Assembly: GCA_949282215.1 (NCBI GenBank)
Contig: CASDPF010000011.1
Span: forward strand, 33,483-97,482
Direction of reading: 5' to 3'
Source: an uncultured bacterium
Lineage (GTDB): Bacteria > Cyanobacteriota > Vampirovibrionia > Gastranaerophilales > Gastranaerophilaceae
Length of the DNA stretch: 64,000 nt
The translations under genes were made by a program, and so were the position numbers. This document shows, one piece after another, positions 36,250 through 44,838 of the stretch. How positions within the stretch are numbered: position 1 is the stretch's first letter; each line of letters opens with the position of its first letter. The notes below the pieces were generated by a model. It worked only from the letters and a program-made list of their open reading frames with translations, was not told the origin of the DNA and made no database searches.

Positions 36250-36903
36250 CTAGTATAGCCCTTTCTTAACTTTAGGCCACGGATAATCAGACTCAAATTC
36301 CCAATTATCAAACTGTAATACAACAACACAATATTGAGGTGATGTTTTACACTTTTCAATAGCTTCGTCTCTTGATTTTAAATCATTTTTTACATAAGAA
36401 GTAAAGCTGGGTTTTTGAGTCTGGCAAATTGTAAATGGAAATCTGTCATACCCAAGTGCATTAGGATTTTTAGCTCCATTTACATCATAAGTTATATCAA
36501 TACAACCACCATTTCCCCACATAGCAAAAGATCCATCTGCAAAAATAGTTTTAAAACGTTTTCTTGAATCTTCTTTCGAGTATCCTCTCGACGCAATTTT
36601 CAGATATTTTGCTAGAAATTTGTCATAATATTCCTCTGCTAATTTATCATTTGCGACTGCATTATAACTGTTATCATCATTACGAATTATATCCGACTTA
36701 TCCCAATATTCTATAGGTCCATTATCATTTTCAGATAACAAAATTGCTTGAGACATTGCACTATAGAATTTTTTCAACCTTGATGAAGCTTCTTTTTGAT
36801 ATTGTTTGTGAATTAATGTCGGCAAGGTCATTGCCGCTACTATGCCTATTATTCCTAGGGTTATCAGCACTTCTGCTAAAGTGAAAGCTTTTTTCTTTTT
36901 CAT
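36250..36903 (-). CDS. Type IV pilin-like protein, leader class, Ala at -1
   Basis: 217 residues. MKKKKA/FTLAEVLITLGIIG is the class III signal with Ala at -1. The globular domain has a VNGAKNPNALGYDRFPF segment and a C-terminus WEFESDYPWPKVKKGLY containing the shared W-x4-DYPW motif with a 9-residue extension. Cysteines: GGCID, TICQT, KCKTSPQYC. RBS CGGAGG lies 6 bp before the ATG. A G11 leader with an upstream ORF and consensus promoter precedes it, so it is a single-gene unit with its own control. Confidence 0.9.
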   Translation of the reverse strand: MKKKKAFTLAEVLITLGIIGIVAAMTLPTLIHKQYQKEASSRLKKFYSAMSQAILLSENDNGPIEYWDKSDIIRNDDNSYNAVANDKLAEEYYDKFLAKYLKIASRGYSKEDSRKRFKTIFADGSFAMWGNGGCIDITYDVNGAKNPNALGYDRFPFTICQTQKPSFTSYVKNDLKSRDEAIEKCKTSPQYCVVVLQFDNWEFESDYPWPKVKKGLY

Positions 36904-37140
36904 AAGACCTCCGTTTATTTTTTATTACCTGTTTTTCAAAAATTTTTGCACCAAAACCCACCGTGTCTTTTGGCACGGCTTGCTTTTCTGCTCTTTTTCT
37001 TCTAATCGGAGGTCTAAGTCGGAAATACTTAATTTAACTGTTAGTTGGTAGCCCCCCCCCCCGAAATTCTGTCTATAATTGCTTTTTGCATACATTCCTC
37101 CTTCGTTATTTATTATAACATATTTTGAACAACTCTTCAA
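36904..37140 (-). promoter_or_regulatory. Pilin 5' leader, copy 2 (promoter, uORF, G11, hairpin, anti-SD)
   Basis: Minus strand, in order: -35 TTGAAG (37135-37140), 17-bp spacer, -10 TATAAT (37112-37117), AGGAGG, 16-codon upstream ORF (37041-37091) that includes an exact G11 (37052-37062), a CATTTCC-like block (here GTATTTCCGACTTA), GACCTCCG (37007-37014), hairpin CCGTG-8 nt-CACGG (36961-36978), pilin SD. GACCTCCG is an 8-nt perfect complement of CGGAGGTC at the SD (36906-36913). The same module occurs at 7.9, 47.9 and 48.9 kb. Confidence 0.75.
37041..37091 (-). CDS. Leader peptide (uORF) of pilin leader copy 2
   Basis: 16 residues, MQKAIIDRISGGGATN, with AGGAGG 5 nt before the ATG. The GGG triplet lies inside the 11-G run. 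One extra G would shift it into a frame that stays open for about 40 more codons (GYQLTVKLSISDLDLR...), so run length sets the peptide length. Existence of the product is unproven. Confidence 0.4.
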   Translation of the reverse strand: MQKAIIDRISGGGATN

Positions 37141-37142
37141 TA

Positions 37143-37349
37143 CTATGGAACCGGATCATATCCGCCTTCATGCCAGGGATGACACTTGGAAATTCTTTTT
37201 ATCCCAAGCCATCCGCCTTTTATCACACCATATTTTACTATAGCTTGTCTTGTATATTCTGAACAAGTAGGCGTAAATCTACAACTTGGCGGTGTATATT
37301 TAGAAATCATTTGATAAACTTTAATTAAAAATAAAACAACTTTTTTCAT
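37143..37349 (-). CDS. yidD: Membrane protein insertion efficiency factor YidD
   Basis: 68 residues, full length. An amphipathic N-terminal helix ([18 protein letters not shown]) is followed by the family signature [20 protein letters not shown] and [22 protein letters not shown], with its three invariant cysteines and the His. YidD helps YidC insert membrane proteins. It follows flhA by 1 bp and could be translated from the same message. It usually lies with rnpA/yidC, so this placement next to a flagellar-type export gene is unusual. Confidence 0.95.
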   Translation of the reverse strand: MKKVVLFLIKVYQMISKYTPPSCRFTPTCSEYTRQAIVKYGVIKGGWLGIKRISKCHPWHEGGYDPVP

Positions 37350-37350
37350 A

Positions 37351-39444
37351 CTAACTTACCGGATAATTTTCTCCGATTGTATCAACGGCTTCAACCTTGA
37401 TATCGGTAATCAATTCAGAATAAGAAATAACGACAATCGTTGGAATATGACGTTCAAGAAGCTGATACAATGGCAGACGAATTCTTGGGGAACAAAGGAT
37501 TACAGGCTGTTGCCCGCAAGCTTGTTGAGCACGTACAATAGTCGTAGCTGCAGATTCAATTAATTCTTGAACCTGCATAGGATTTAACAGGAACATAGTA
37601 CCAAGCTCTGTTCTTTGACAACTGTCATCCAAGATTTTTTCCCATTCAGGAGATAAAGTTAGTGCGTAAAGAACTTTATCATCCCCAACGTTTGACAAAC
37701 ATATCTGACGACCTAAAGCAGCCCTCAAACGTTCTGATAAGATATCAGGCTCTTTTGAAAATCTTGCATAATCACAAAGTCTTTCAAATACAAATATAAT
37801 ATCCTTGATAGAAACTTTTTCCCTGATTAAGTTAACAAAAATCTTTCTCAAATCACTGGTAGAAATAATAGTCGGAACAAGGTCATTAACAAGTGTAGGG
37901 TCTTGGGATCTAACAAGTTCCATAAGTTTAAGAACATCAGTTTTTGTCATAACTTCATCAACGTGTTTTCTTACGCACTCTTGCAAGTGAGTAACAATAA
38001 CATCAGTAGAATCAACAGCAGTCACAGAACGTGTAGCTTTTGCATCATCAAAATTAATCCAATAAGCCTGAGTCTGATAAGTCGGGTCAATACCGATGAT
38101 TGCATCTTGAGGCACGTCTTTTCTTACAGAATCCCATTGGTCAGCAATTACCATTAAACGCCCAGGATATACATATCCCGTCGCAACAGTATTACCACGA
38201 ATAGAAATCATATATTCGTTTGCATCTAAAGCTGATGAATCCATAATTCTTATGTTCGGCAAAATATAACCAAGCTCATCTGTAACTCTTTGACGTAAAG
38301 CAGCAATTTTAGCAAGCAATTGTCCTTCCTGGTCAGGGTCTGCAATTACAAGCAAATTAGAACCAACCTGTAAGCTCAAAACGTCAACCCCTAAACGCTC
38401 ATACATTCTGTTCGGATTAACAAGATCTTGCATATTCTGACGAACACTTTCTAACTGCCCCAATTGAGATTGAACGTCTGCATTAATAAGTACAGAGAAT
38501 CCAGCAATACCTAACCCGATACCAAAGAGTAAAAACGGCAGCCAAGGCAAACCTGTATATCCTGATGTCATCGCCATAAACAATAAGAATCCGGCAGCAA
38601 AAAATAGAGCATAAGGCTTACTCATAATTTGCGATGTAACATCAGAACCCAAAGATGCACTCTGAGCAGAAGAACGTGTCATAAAAATACCTGCAGCAAT
38701 TGACATCAATAAAGAAGGAACCTGAGAGGCCAAACCATCACCGATTGTCAAAATTGTATATTTAGAAACAGCATCGGCAAGAGGCATCTGGTTCATTAAA
38801 CAACCAACACACAATCCACCGATAATGTTGATAAGTACAATGATAATACCTGCGATAGTATCCCCTTTTACAAACTTCATCGCACCATCCATAGAACCGA
38901 ATAAATTTGACTCTCTTTGTAGATCCTCACGTTTTTTAGTAGCTTCTTCAGGAGAAATCAAACCCGCATTAAAGTCAGCATCAATAGTCATCTGTTTACC
39001 GGGCATCGCATCCAATGCAAACCTTGCCGCAACCTCAGCGATACGTTCAGCACCTTTGGTAATTACCATAAACTGAACAACCGTAATAATTAAGAAGATT
39101 ACACCACCAACAACCATATTACCACCGGTAACGAAAGTTCCGAATGCGTGAATTACCTCACCGGCCTCACCTTTTGCCAAGATTAACCTCGTAGAAGCAA
39201 TTGATAATACCAAACGAAACATTGTACCAATAAGAATAATTGACGGGAATGAAGATAATTCCAGAGTTTTTTGTACGTACAGGGCAAACATCAGCAAAAC
39301 AATACCCAGAGTAATATTTAAACAAATACAGAAGTTTATAACACAATTTGGCAATTCAACAAGCAAAATTAACAGCAATGCCAATACAAACAATGCCATA
39401 AATAATTCGCTCATTGGATTTCCGCCGCTTCCGCCTTGTGCCAT
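37351..39444 (-). CDS. flhA: Flagellar-type export gate protein FlhA
   Basis: 697 residues, normal length. The N-terminal half has about eight transmembrane helices with the FHIPEP-family signature: [17 protein letters not shown], then [37 protein letters not shown]. The C-terminal cytoplasmic half starts after the linker at about residue 340. FlhA is the proton-coupled gate of the flagellar export machine, homologous to SctV of injectisomes. It overlaps fliH by 1 bp and follows fliE, fliF and the fliG-like gene on one strand. FlhB, FliP/Q/R and the FliI ATPase are not in the window. Confidence 0.93.
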   Translation of the reverse strand: MAQGGSGGNPMSELFMALFVLALLLILLVELPNCVINFCICLNITLGIVLLMFALYVQKTLELSSFPSIILIGTMFRLVLSIASTRLILAKGEAGEVIHAFGTFVTGGNMVVGGVIFLIITVVQFMVITKGAERIAEVAARFALDAMPGKQMTIDADFNAGLISPEEATKKREDLQRESNLFGSMDGAMKFVKGDTIAGIIIVLINIIGGLCVGCLMNQMPLADAVSKYTILTIGDGLASQVPSLLMSIAAGIFMTRSSAQSASLGSDVTSQIMSKPYALFFAAGFLLFMAMTSGYTGLPWLPFLLFGIGLGIAGFSVLINADVQSQLGQLESVRQNMQDLVNPNRMYERLGVDVLSLQVGSNLLVIADPDQEGQLLAKIAALRQRVTDELGYILPNIRIMDSSALDANEYMISIRGNTVATGYVYPGRLMVIADQWDSVRKDVPQDAIIGIDPTYQTQAYWINFDDAKATRSVTAVDSTDVIVTHLQECVRKHVDEVMTKTDVLKLMELVRSQDPTLVNDLVPTIISTSDLRKIFVNLIREKVSIKDIIFVFERLCDYARFSKEPDILSERLRAALGRQICLSNVGDDKVLYALTLSPEWEKILDDSCQRTELGTMFLLNPMQVQELIESAATTIVRAQQACGQQPVILCSPRIRLPLYQLLERHIPTIVVISYSELITDIKVEAVDTIGENYPVS

Positions 39445-40253
39445 TAGACTTCTCTTAACGCCTCACTAACTACTGACAATTGAGTTTCAATTGTCGCATC
39501 TACTACCCCGTTACTTGTCGTAACCATACATCCGCCTTCTGAAATATTTTCATCTGCAAAAACTACAACTTTCGCATCCATCCCTGCTAAATTCAAAATT
39601 TCAGGAACCGATTGTTTAGTAATGTCGACCTGCGTAGGATTTACTCTGAGTACAATTTTTGTTTCCTCTTTTGATAACCCTTTCATAACTTCTACAATCG
39701 TATTTATAAGTACCTGAGGTTCTTCCGATACTTCTTTTTTAATAATTTTCTTTGCAATATCAACACTTATCTCAAGAATTTGAGGTGCTATCTGCTCATA
39801 TACATCTTGTGGAGTATTCATAAATACAGACAGTGTATTTTTAAAAGTTTCCAAATCAACTTTTGCTTGCTCCAGTCCTGCCTGATACCCTTCCTTTGAT
39901 GCAGATTCTCTAATAGCATCAGCTTCCTCTCTAGCACGTGAAATAAGATTGCGGTCATCAACCCTTCTAAAGCCACGACGACGATCCCCGCGTCGTCTTT
40001 CCTGACGCTGCGTAAAATCTATATTATCTAAACTAAAAAGATCAACTTCATCTGGATTTTCAACTTCATTCTCAATTTCAGACTGAGAGGCAACATCATC
40101 GATAGACTCATTTTCTTCAGATAAAACTTGAGACTCTTCGGACAAATCAGTACCAAAAATTTCCTCAGCCCCATCGTTATCACTTTCGACAACTTGAGAC
40201 TCAGGAGAAAGTTCCTCTTTCCCACGTCTTAATGTTTTCTTTTTAATAATCAT
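39444..40253 (-). CDS. fliH: FliH/SctL-like export stator
   Basis: 269 residues. A long acidic, Ser/Glu-rich N-terminus (about 1-75) is followed by a basic RRGDRRRGFRR patch. A coiled coil (ARAREEADAIRESASKEGYQAGLEQAK) with the Glu/Gly-rich FliH pattern comes next. The C-terminal domain (QILEISVDIAKKIIKKEV ... IVLRVNPTQVD ... VVVFADENISEGGCMVTTSNGVVDATIETQL) is the V-ATPase subunit E-like fold of FliH. It would hold the export ATPase FliI, whose gene is missing just where it is usually found, between fliH and flhA. Confidence 0.85.
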   Translation of the reverse strand: MIIKKKTLRRGKEELSPESQVVESDNDGAEEIFGTDLSEESQVLSEENESIDDVASQSEIENEVENPDEVDLFSLDNIDFTQRQERRRGDRRRGFRRVDDRNLISRAREEADAIRESASKEGYQAGLEQAKVDLETFKNTLSVFMNTPQDVYEQIAPQILEISVDIAKKIIKKEVSEEPQVLINTIVEVMKGLSKEETKIVLRVNPTQVDITKQSVPEILNLAGMDAKVVVFADENISEGGCMVTTSNGVVDATIETQLSVVSEALREV

Positions 40254-40265
40254 GATTTACTAGTA

Positions 40266-41339
40266 TTATACACCATTCTCCAGATGAGTGGCAATAACAT
40301 CGGCAATTCTCGGTGGAATTGCATAATATTCATCTTCAAGAGCATTAAAAACAAAACGTCTGACTTTCTGTCTTTCCAATTGGAGAGCTAATTCCAGCTT
40401 ATTTTTATCATAATTTTGGGCAGCCTCTTTTACTCTTTCAATAATTTTATTTTTGTTAATTTCTGTTGCGCCGGGTAAATTTTCAGCAAACTCATCCAAA
40501 CATTTCATTGTAAGAGTAGGGTCAACTTTATCCTCCAAACCATTAACATACATATATTTGATAACTGTACCTGCTGTCTCTTGGTCAAAACGCTCCAGAA
40601 TTGATTGAACTTTTTCTTCATCAACACGTTTTAATAGCAGAGCTAGAGTAACCAGTTTCAAGAGTTTAGGCGGTGCATAAGGACTTTTTTTAGGAGTTGA
40701 CACATCGGATGCACCTTGAACTGCAGGAACATTTGCCTGAGGAGTTTGAGGCTGTGCATTCTGAACAGGAGCAGGCGGAGGTGGAGGAGGAGGCGGTGCT
40801 GCTTGTTGTGCGGCTTGAGCTTGAGCCACTTCTCCATTATCTTGCATCTGTTGCATCATTTGATCAATATTTGACTGCTTCGATGCCTTTTCCATTAATT
40901 GTTCATCAATTTCACCTTTTGTCTTTAATTCAGCTATTGAATCAAGATATGTCTTTTTCACATGGTGTTCAATAAGTTGTAGAATTTGATCTTGAGGAAG
41001 CCCTTGTTTAAAAGTTTGTTTGGCTATTTCAAATATGGTAAATGCAATTTTTTGCATTATACCATCCCAGTGAATTTGAGGAATACCTGATCTTATAAGG
41101 TCAACAGATTTGTGGAATGACCATTCCGCAATAATTTGAGTAATCATTGTCGCCTGATCGGCATTAAAATTAGACTCTGTATCATTATATAAAGCTTCAC
41201 CGGCCATTGTCGAAAAGTTTAAGAGAGTATTTACGACATAAGCCTTTTGATTTTGGTCAAAATCCTGAGGAACAAGCTCTTGTGCCTGCTGTGTCAAATT
41301 TTGTGCGAACGCTTTATAATCAAATCCTTTTATAGCCAT
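40266..41339 (-). CDS. FliG-like protein with unusual N-terminal domain
   Basis: 357 residues in three parts: a helical N-terminal domain (1-165), a low-complexity linker with eight prolines (182-189) flanked by Ala/Gln runs, and a helical C-terminal part (from 225) containing LKLVTLALLLKRVDEEKVQSILERF. The last resembles the 'LLxLgxeexaexLkxl' helix pairs of FliG. It sits exactly where fliG is expected, between fliF and fliH. The EHPQR and torque-helix charges of true FliG are not visible. It may be a divergent switch/adaptor protein without motor function. Confidence 0.55.
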   Translation of the reverse strand: MAIKGFDYKAFAQNLTQQAQELVPQDFDQNQKAYVVNTLLNFSTMAGEALYNDTESNFNADQATMITQIIAEWSFHKSVDLIRSGIPQIHWDGIMQKIAFTIFEIAKQTFKQGLPQDQILQLIEHHVKKTYLDSIAELKTKGEIDEQLMEKASKQSNIDQMMQQMQDNGEVAQAQAAQQAAPPPPPPPPAPVQNAQPQTPQANVPAVQGASDVSTPKKSPYAPPKLLKLVTLALLLKRVDEEKVQSILERFDQETAGTVIKYMYVNGLEDKVDPTLTMKCLDEFAENLPGATEINKNKIIERVKEAAQNYDKNKLELALQLERQKVRRFVFNALEDEYYAIPPRIADVIATHLENGV

Positions 41340-41409
41340 TTTCTAAACCACTTTATTTTTGATTTACTTGTATTATCCTTTTTTATTTTAACCTACACAA
41401 TTGTTAAGT

Positions 41410-43080
41410 TTAAGACCCTTTTTCAATCCAGCTCTTAATCTTATCTGCAGCATCCTCTCCATCTGCATCAGAAAGATTTGCAGACATATTTTCCAAAGTA
41501 GAAAGCATTTCTTCAGGAGAACGAATTGCAATATATTCTCTATTTTGCTGTTCAAGAAGACCTTCAGCCAATTCTTTTTGTCTGTCTGACAATTGAGCAG
41601 CTCTCATATTGACATCACTTAACTCTCTATCCTGTTCAGCTTCTTTTTGTCTTAATCGTTCAACTTCCATAGCGTTAGCTTCCTGAATTTGACGAACTTT
41701 ATCCGATACTGCTTTGAATACAACAATCAAACCAACCGCACTCAATGCAACTGCTAACCACCAAGGATTACCGCTTTCATCAGGTTTTGGAAGATTTACA
41801 GGTCTATCTGAAGCTAAATACGGATCAACTGAATCTGAGAACGCAATTGAAACATTTTCAGGATTTACTTTTGGACTAGCAGCTTTTGCAACTAAAGCTC
41901 TTAACTCTTCCACTGTAGTTTCAGCAGGAAGTGCACTTTTTTCCATGGTGACGGCAACAGAAATATCCTCTACCATACCCGGTTTTAAGTATTCATTTAA
42001 CTGAGTTTTGCTAACTCCATATTGAGTTTCTCTGGCTGATCGTGAATAGCTTCTGTCCTGACTGGAATCCATTCCACCGCCTGCAATACCGTTTGGCAAA
42101 TAGACACTCACTGCATTAACATTTTTATTACTGTCACGAGTTTGATCTCCTAAACCTTCCGTAAAGGATTGCTCATTAACAGAAGCTTTTCTTGTAGGGT
42201 CATAGTCTGTACTGTATTTTTCAGCAGGTGCCTGTCTGAGGAATGTACTTACGGTTGCAACATAATTTCCTTTACCGATTAATCTGTCTAATTGTAATTG
42301 GACTTTTTGCTGCATATATTTATCGTTTTCTTCAATTCTGGCAAGCATTTCATCACTTGCATTCATTATACTGTGATAAACATTACCGTTTGTATCCGAT
42401 ATTGAAATATTTTCAGCCTCTAATCCTGATACACTGCCTAATAAAAGGTTTGTAATAGCTTTAACTTTTAATTGGTCAAGCTTTGTACCGATAGGAACTA
42501 CAAGCTGCACTGTTGCAGTAACAGGTTTTTGCATCGAAGTAAACATTGTCTGTTCCGGAATTGAAATAAAGACAGAAGCATTATCTACCCCGTCAATTCT
42601 TTTAATCAATCGAGAAAGTTCACCATTTATTGCACGGGTAAGTCTGATTTTTTTATCTTCTTTTGTTGATGTGAAATCACCCTTATCAAAAACTTCCAAG
42701 CCTACATTTTGATCCATCAACCCGCTTTGTACAATTGTCATAATCGCACGATCACGCTGTTCTGTAGTACATTTTTTTTGACCTGTTGTACAATCACCTT
42801 TTTTCAAATAGATATTTGATTTTGTACCATCCAAACCTCTGCTTGCAGCGATACCTTCTTTAGCAAGTAAAGATTGAATTTCAAGTGCTTTACCCAAATT
42901 ATCTGTAGTAAGGAGGTTTACATCTTCCTTAATCGGTTGTTCACTCATTTCGGTACCATTTTTAGAACTGTTATTGGCACCTGCAATACCAATAGTTACA
43001 ATAAATGCCAAAATTATAACAACAGCACCTATAATCCCATATAATAACGGTTTATTCTGTAATATTTTTTGAAAGTCCAT
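41410..43080 (-). CDS. fliF: MS-ring protein FliF
   Basis: 556 residues. The first transmembrane helix (LLYGIIGAVVIILAFIVTIG) follows a short tail. Ring-building motifs follow: EDVNLLTTDNLGKALEIQSLLAKEGI, then RLTRAINGELSRLIKRIDGVDNASVFISIPEQ, characteristic of FliF/SctJ. The second helix is near residue 440 (PWWLAVALSAVGLIVVFKAV), and a cytoplasmic charged tail follows, as in FliF but not SctJ. An insert KKGDCTTGQKKCTTEQ near residue 95 adds a cysteine pair, a possible disulphide in the periplasm. It follows fliE by 42 bp. Confidence 0.93.
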   Translation of the reverse strand: MDFQKILQNKPLLYGIIGAVVIILAFIVTIGIAGANNSSKNGTEMSEQPIKEDVNLLTTDNLGKALEIQSLLAKEGIAASRGLDGTKSNIYLKKGDCTTGQKKCTTEQRDRAIMTIVQSGLMDQNVGLEVFDKGDFTSTKEDKKIRLTRAINGELSRLIKRIDGVDNASVFISIPEQTMFTSMQKPVTATVQLVVPIGTKLDQLKVKAITNLLLGSVSGLEAENISISDTNGNVYHSIMNASDEMLARIEENDKYMQQKVQLQLDRLIGKGNYVATVSTFLRQAPAEKYSTDYDPTRKASVNEQSFTEGLGDQTRDSNKNVNAVSVYLPNGIAGGGMDSSQDRSYSRSARETQYGVSKTQLNEYLKPGMVEDISVAVTMEKSALPAETTVEELRALVAKAASPKVNPENVSIAFSDSVDPYLASDRPVNLPKPDESGNPWWLAVALSAVGLIVVFKAVSDKVRQIQEANAMEVERLRQKEAEQDRELSDVNMRAAQLSDRQKELAEGLLEQQNREYIAIRSPEEMLSTLENMSANLSDADGEDAADKIKSWIEKGS

Positions 43081-43122
43081 TTCTTCCCCGGTCTGATTTT
43101 TTATAAATTACTACAATATATT

Positions 43123-43461
43123 CTACACCTGAATTTGCATAACTTTATCATACGCCTGAATGACTTTTCCGACAGCTTGTGTTGCGATATTGACACTTAC
43201 TTCAGATTTTGCCATTGCTGTCATTACGTCGTGAATATCTATGTTAGTATTCCCTGACATAACATCTTTTAATAAATTATCAGGAGCATTTAATTCCGTA
43301 TTAAAGTTTTCAACAAGTCCCGATAAAACTGTTTTAAAATCACCTGTAGCAGGAGTTTCCATTCTATCCATTCGGGCAGACGGCATTCCGTATACTCCCG
43401 AATCAAGTTTTGTATGCTGAATTCTGTCTGGTAAATTGTAACTCGGATAAAAACTGCTCAT
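43123..43461 (-). CDS. fliE: Flagellar basal-body protein FliE
   Basis: 112 residues. The N-terminal 35 residues are disordered. The C-terminal 70 carry the FliE pattern FKTVLSGLVENFNTELNAPDNLLKDVMSGNTNIDIHDVMTAMAKSEVSVNIATQAVGKVIQAYDKVM. FliE joins the MS ring and the export gate to the rod. AGGAGG lies 6 bp before the ATG. It is the first gene of the fliE-fliF-fliG-like-fliH-flhA-yidD run. flgB and flgC, which usually precede fliE, are absent; an XRE gene and its terminator lie upstream instead. Confidence 0.88.
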   Translation of the reverse strand: MSSFYPSYNLPDRIQHTKLDSGVYGMPSARMDRMETPATGDFKTVLSGLVENFNTELNAPDNLLKDVMSGNTNIDIHDVMTAMAKSEVSVNIATQAVGKVIQAYDKVMQIQV

Positions 43462-43553
43462 ATTATATATTCCTCCTATTTTATTCTATCGCATTTTATC
43501 GGAAATTTTACAGTTGCACGTACAAAAATCATCCGTTCGTATTAGAAATTCGG

Positions 43554-43590
43554 ACAAAAAAAGTACATATTATACCTACAATATGTACTT
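43554..43590 (-). terminator. Intrinsic terminator after XRE gene
   Basis: AAGTACATAT / ATATGTACTT, a perfect 10-bp stem, with TTTTTTT on the minus-strand 3' side. It isolates the XRE gene (43645-43971) from fliE. Confidence 0.8.
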
Positions 43591-43644
43591 AATGATTTTT
43601 TTTAATAAGTCTAATTATAAAGAAAATAAATCAGTTTAAAGTTT

Positions 43645-43971
43645 TTATATTTCTTTTATCGTTTTTATTATCGTTAAATATTTTTTTAATTCTTTTGAGG
43701 TTGATCTCCTCAGAATATCAACTAATATATAAAAGGTTGGATCTTTAAAATCATGGGTAATATCAAAATCTGCGAGTCGCATATCCAAAACTTCAATAAT
43801 AGAAAGAAGTGTCCTTAATGTAGGATAATGCTTACCTGATTCTAAACGCGATAATTGCTTTTCATCCATATCAACTTTTTCAGCTAAAGCATATTGTGTT
43901 AACCCCTTATTCAAACGACCAGCTCTTATTGTAGCCCCTATATATTTTTTTATTACTTCATCATTATGCAT
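43645..43971 (-). CDS. XRE-family HTH regulator
   Basis: 108 residues. The HTH is TIRAGRLNKGLTQYALAEKVDMDEKQLSRLESGKHYPTLRTLLSIIEVLDM. The C-terminal 45 residues are helical. It is divergent from two small genes for a membrane and a secreted protein (44113, 44315) across 141 bp holding a good promoter and a perfect inverted repeat. This is the third XRE gene of the window placed this way. It likely controls those genes rather than the flagellar-type locus, from which a terminator separates it. Confidence 0.87.
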   Translation of the reverse strand: MHNDEVIKKYIGATIRAGRLNKGLTQYALAEKVDMDEKQLSRLESGKHYPTLRTLLSIIEVLDMRLADFDITHDFKDPTFYILVDILRRSTSKELKKYLTIIKTIKEI

Positions 43972-44007
43972 TATTTTATTACTCCTAAAGACTTTTAAAG
44001 ATATTTT

Positions 44008-44061
44008 GTGATATTTTAATCACTAACGACACTTGACAAAACGCAACTTATGCTTTAAAAT
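44008..44061 (+). promoter_or_regulatory. Promoter plus inverted repeat upstream of small exported-protein genes
   Basis: TTGACA (44033-44038), 17-bp spacer, TAAAAT (44056-44061). Just upstream is GTGAT-ATTTTA-ATCAC (44008-44023), a perfect 5-bp inverted repeat between the divergent XRE gene and this promoter, so a likely operator. Confidence 0.65.
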
Positions 44062-44112
44062 GTGTATAATATACCACCATTAATTATTTTCTTTTTTTAA
44101 ACAAAGGATTTT

Positions 44113-44292
44113 ATGCAAACATTAATAGGATTTTTATTTATAGTATTTATTTTATACATTTTGGGTGCAACACTATTACCTTTTATTATATTTACATTAT
44201 CAATATTGATATGCATTTTATATAATATATTGATAGTCCTAATGAAAATCATGAAATTTTTATATCCATACGAAGATAGTACTACCAGCTAA
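44113..44292 (+). CDS. Small membrane protein, unknown
   Basis: 59 residues, almost wholly hydrophobic: two predicted transmembrane helices (TLIGFLFIVFILYILGATLLPF and IIFTLSILICILYNILIVLM) and a short polar tail ending YEDSTTS. RBS AAAGGA is 4 bp before the ATG and a consensus promoter lies upstream. It is 22 bp before the next gene, a small secreted protein, and probably forms an operon with it. No family recognised. Confidence 0.6.
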   Translation: MQTLIGFLFIVFILYILGATLLPFIIFTLSILICILYNILIVLMKIMKFLYPYEDSTTS

Positions 44293-44314
44293 TATAAACA
44301 ATAGGAGCATTTAA

Positions 44315-44833
44315 ATGAATATTAAATCTTTATTACTCTTAAACTTATTAATTATTATTGCAATGCCTGTATATGCACTAGATTGCAATAAAAAGCCCTG
44401 CCATAAAAAATGTATAAGCAACCAATCTGAACCAATTAAAATTCAGTGTATGTGTAAAAAAAGGAAAAACGTTTACTATAAATTAGCATTAAACTTTGGT
44501 ACTGGAGTTCCTGAGTATAATGAAGCATGTGATGGAAGTTTTGAACAATATGCAATCAAATATTGTGAAGCTAAAAGGTACTATGATAATGCTTATCTTA
44601 GCAATCCGTATTATACATATACATATACACCTAAATATGATCAAATATGTGATGGTTCATATGAAGAATATTCTAGGAAAATACAATTATTAAAACAAAA
44701 TCAGGCAATAAACAATATGGCAGACGCTCTACGAAAACCTGTAGAAATAAATGTAAATCATAAAGGAACAATCAAACAAGACATCCAATTAAATGGTACA
44801 ATTAGAACCAATAATTATAATTATTGGTTTTAA
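44315..44833 (+). CDS. Small secreted cysteine-rich protein, unknown
   Basis: 172 residues with a Sec signal peptide (KSLLLLNLLIIIAMPVYA). The mature part starts LDCNKKPCHKKC and has about ten cysteines, two of them in repeated NEACDGSFEQYA and DQICDGSYEEYS units, a short internal duplication. The end is Asn/Thr-rich. RBS AGGAGC is 6 bp before ATG. It is probably disulphide-bonded and outside the cytoplasm. No family recognised. Its neighbour and promoter suggest control by the divergent XRE regulator. Confidence 0.7.
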   Translation: MNIKSLLLLNLLIIIAMPVYALDCNKKPCHKKCISNQSEPIKIQCMCKKRKNVYYKLALNFGTGVPEYNEACDGSFEQYAIKYCEAKRYYDNAYLSNPYYTYTYTPKYDQICDGSYEEYSRKIQLLKQNQAINNMADALRKPVEINVNHKGTIKQDIQLNGTIRTNNYNYWF

Positions 44834-44838
44834 TATAA

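Noticed and set aside
36925..37140. Longer open frame covering leader copy 2 (about 71 codons)
   Set aside because: Its apparent start lies in the promoter -35 box and the equivalent frame has a stop (TAG) before the G tract in the other three copies, so I treat only the 16-codon ORF as likely.
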